Shown here piece by piece: positions 6,644 through 7,527 of a stretch of DNA of 7,527 nt (the first letter of the stretch is position 1; every line of letters starts with the position of its first letter). The DNA is from an uncultured Pseudomonadota bacterium (GTDB taxonomy: Bacteria; Pseudomonadota; Gammaproteobacteria; Xanthomonadales; Ahniellaceae). Both the position numbers and the translations under genes were made by a program. The notes under the pieces were generated by a model. It was not told the DNA's origin, did no database searches, and was given only the letters and a program-made list of their open reading frames with translations. Location of the stretch: contig CALKUS010000189.1 in assembly GCA_937996755.1 (NCBI GenBank), positions 1-7,527 on the forward strand. Reading direction: 5' to 3'.

Positions 6644-6669
6644 GGCTCCGAAGCTGAGGAGCTGAAGCC
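6644..6669 (-). terminator. Possible hairpin after the VOC gene
   Basis: Just past the VOC stop the minus strand can form an outer stem GGCTTC/GGAGCC (one G-U pair) and an inner stem AGCT-CCTC-AGCT. No T-run follows, so it is at best a weak terminator or an mRNA 3' end stabiliser. Confidence 0.25.
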
Positions 6670-6673
6670 TCCA

Positions 6674-7249
6674 TCAACCCTTCTGCATGGAAGCCATCCA
6701 CGCATCCGCCCGCTTCTGCATCTCCTTCGGGCGCACGTCCTCGATGTGCGTGCCGATGCTCCACGCGTGGCCGAACGGATCGCGGATCTTCGCGTAGCGG
6801 TCGCCCCAGAACATGTCGGTGGCCGGCATCTCGATCGTCGCGCCCGCAGCGACGGCGCGTGCGACGAAGTCGTCGACCTTCTTCACGTACAGCATCACGT
6901 GCGTCGCACTGCCGCCGAGCGTCTCCGGCGACTTGCTGCCCCACTCGATGTTCTCGTCGGAGATCATCAGCATCGAATCGCCGACGCGGAACTCGGCATG
7001 CATGATGCTGCCGCCCGGCCCGCTCATGCTCGCAACGCCCTTCGCACCGAACGCGCGCTGGTAGAAGTCGAGCGCCTTCGCGGCGCCGCGCACGATCAGG
7101 TATGGAGTGGCGGTGTGGTAGCCCTTCGGGATTGCCGACACCTTCTTCGCCGCCGACTTGCGTTTCGCAGCCGGCTTCCGGGCGACGAGCTTGCCGCCCG
7201 ACTGCTTCTTCGCGGCGGATTTGGCGACCTTGCGCTTCTTCGTGGCCAT
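6674..7249 (-). CDS. VOC (glyoxalase/PhnB-like) protein with lysine-rich N-terminal tail
   Basis: The 191-residue protein has two parts. Residues 1-36 are a basic, low-complexity tail (MATKKRKVAKSAAKKQSGGK and on, with AKK/AAKR repeats), like histone H1 C-termini. Residues about 43-191 are one VOC-fold unit of the PhnB-like group: YHTATPYLIVRGAAKALDFY (44-63), QRAFGAKG, MHAEFRVGDSMLMISDE (83-99), then THVMLYVKKVDDFVARAVAA (116-135), DMFWGDRYAKIRDPFGHAWS (145-164) and IGTHIEDV. VOC proteins include glyoxalases, dioxygenases and antibiotic-binding proteins; the substrate cannot be told here. The tail might bind nucleic acid or other polyanions (inference). ATG 7249 is chosen by AAGGAG 6 nt upstream; the frame is open to 7459, but that stretch runs into the tandem repeat and lacks support. 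The gene is convergent with the kinase and appears monocistronic in view. Confidence 0.92.
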   Translation of the reverse strand: MATKKRKVAKSAAKKQSGGKLVARKPAAKRKSAAKKVSAIPKGYHTATPYLIVRGAAKALDFYQRAFGAKGVASMSGPGGSIMHAEFRVGDSMLMISDENIEWGSKSPETLGGSATHVMLYVKKVDDFVARAVAAGATIEMPATDMFWGDRYAKIRDPFGHAWSIGTHIEDVRPKEMQKRADAWMASMQKG

Positions 7250-7255
7250 CGCGGG

Positions 7256-7261
7256 CTCCTT
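7256..7261 (-). promoter_or_regulatory. Ribosome binding site of the VOC gene
   Basis: AAGGAG on the minus strand lies 6 nt before the ATG at 7249. This near-ideal site decides the start against the longer frame reaching 7459. Confidence 0.85.
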
Positions 7262-7343
7262 CGCGTCTGGGATGATCCGGGAAGCCGGTTCTACGCCGAC
7301 GCGCGCGCGTGGTCCATCGCTCCGAGGGGAAATTCGCAATAGA

Positions 7344-7362
7344 CGTGTCGTGCGCCGACACG
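7344..7362. repeat. Perfect 7-bp inverted repeat upstream of the VOC gene
   Basis: CGTGTCG (7344-7350) and CGACACG (7356-7362) are perfect inverted copies around TGCGC. The element is about 95 bp upstream of the VOC start, between the gene and the tandem repeat. It could be an operator or an RNA hairpin. No T-run follows on either strand, so a terminator is unlikely. Confidence 0.5.
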
Positions 7363-7368
7363 GCCAGC

Positions 7369-7527
7369 GGCGCTCATGCGAGGCGGGCGCCTCTCCTGAG
7401 CTTTCGCTCCGGACGGTTTCGCCTGCCGAGGGTGGGGCGCTCTTGCGCGCCTGGCGCATTTTCCGAGCTGCTGCTCCGGACAGTTTCGCCTGCCGAGTTG
7501 GGCGCGATGCTGGGTTTCTTGCGATTG
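7369..7527. repeat. Imperfect ~67-bp tandem repeat at the right edge
   Basis: Two consecutive copies start with GGCGCTC at 7369 and 7436. Their best conserved parts, 7398-7430 and 7465-7497, match at 29 of 33 bases and end in GTTTCGCCTGCCGAG. Each copy also holds a GC-rich inverted repeat at about the same place: GAGGCG-GG-CGCCTC (7380-7393) and GCGCC-T-GGCGC (7447-7457). A third copy may begin with GGCGC at 7501, but its match is weak and the window ends. I see no supported gene in 7250-7527. Confidence 0.75.

Noticed and set aside
7250..7459. N-terminal extension of the VOC gene to the ATG at 7459
   Set aside because: The added stretch translates the tandem repeat and a promoter-like gap, and AAGGAG before the ATG at 7249 marks the real start.
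7369..7527. CRISPR-like array
   Set aside because: The unit is about 67 bp with only two clear copies, similarity covers most of the unit rather than a short repeat with unique spacers, and no cas gene is present.

Overview
The window is GC-rich, densely coded bacterial chromosome holding six protein genes and a cluster of short non-coding repeats. A proteobacterium is indicated by an E. coli-like polA, a neighbouring secreted DUF2782 protein, a TakP-type TRAP solute-binding protein and a Met-ligated diheme cytochrome c. The polA/DUF2782 pairing, the base composition and a REP-like GGGAG-plus-palindrome repeat lean towards Gammaproteobacteria, perhaps Xanthomonadales (Lysobacter/Luteimonas-like). 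That placement is inference from memory of such genomes, not a database result.

Layout. At the left edge is the N-terminal 551 residues of DNA polymerase I (minus strand; the polymerase domain lies off-window). An 88-bp divergent promoter region separates it from a secreted DUF2782 protein (plus). Convergent with that gene is a minus-strand pair read right to left: a Tat-exported, probably lipid-anchored TRAP-type solute-binding protein, then 37 bp later a diheme c-type cytochrome. Divergent from the pair across 190 bp is a 662-residue membrane-spanning Hanks-type Ser/Thr kinase (plus). It is followed by an intergenic repeat block: two 34-bp inverted REP-like copies flanking an intrinsic terminator. 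Next is a convergent VOC/PhnB-like protein with a lysine-rich histone-H1-like N-terminus (minus). The right edge holds a hairpin and an imperfect ~67-bp tandem repeat that runs towards the window end.

How the genes fit together. polA is housekeeping. The solute-binding protein and cytochrome are probably co-transcribed, but no DctQ/DctM permease genes are visible, so the binding protein may be an orphan feeding a permease elsewhere, or may act as a ligand sensor or redox-linked component. The kinase has all the catalytic motifs of an active enzyme plus a periplasmic C-terminal domain whose pattern recalls CsgG/LpoB/TolB-N-like folds, which suggests an envelope sensor. No phosphatase or substrate gene is visible. 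I see no CRISPR array, phage, plasmid, transposase, tRNA or rRNA signal. The most unusual items are the REP pair around a terminator, the tandem repeat at the right edge, the kinase's periplasmic domain and the orphan Tat-lipoprotein/cytochrome pair. None is proof of a new system.
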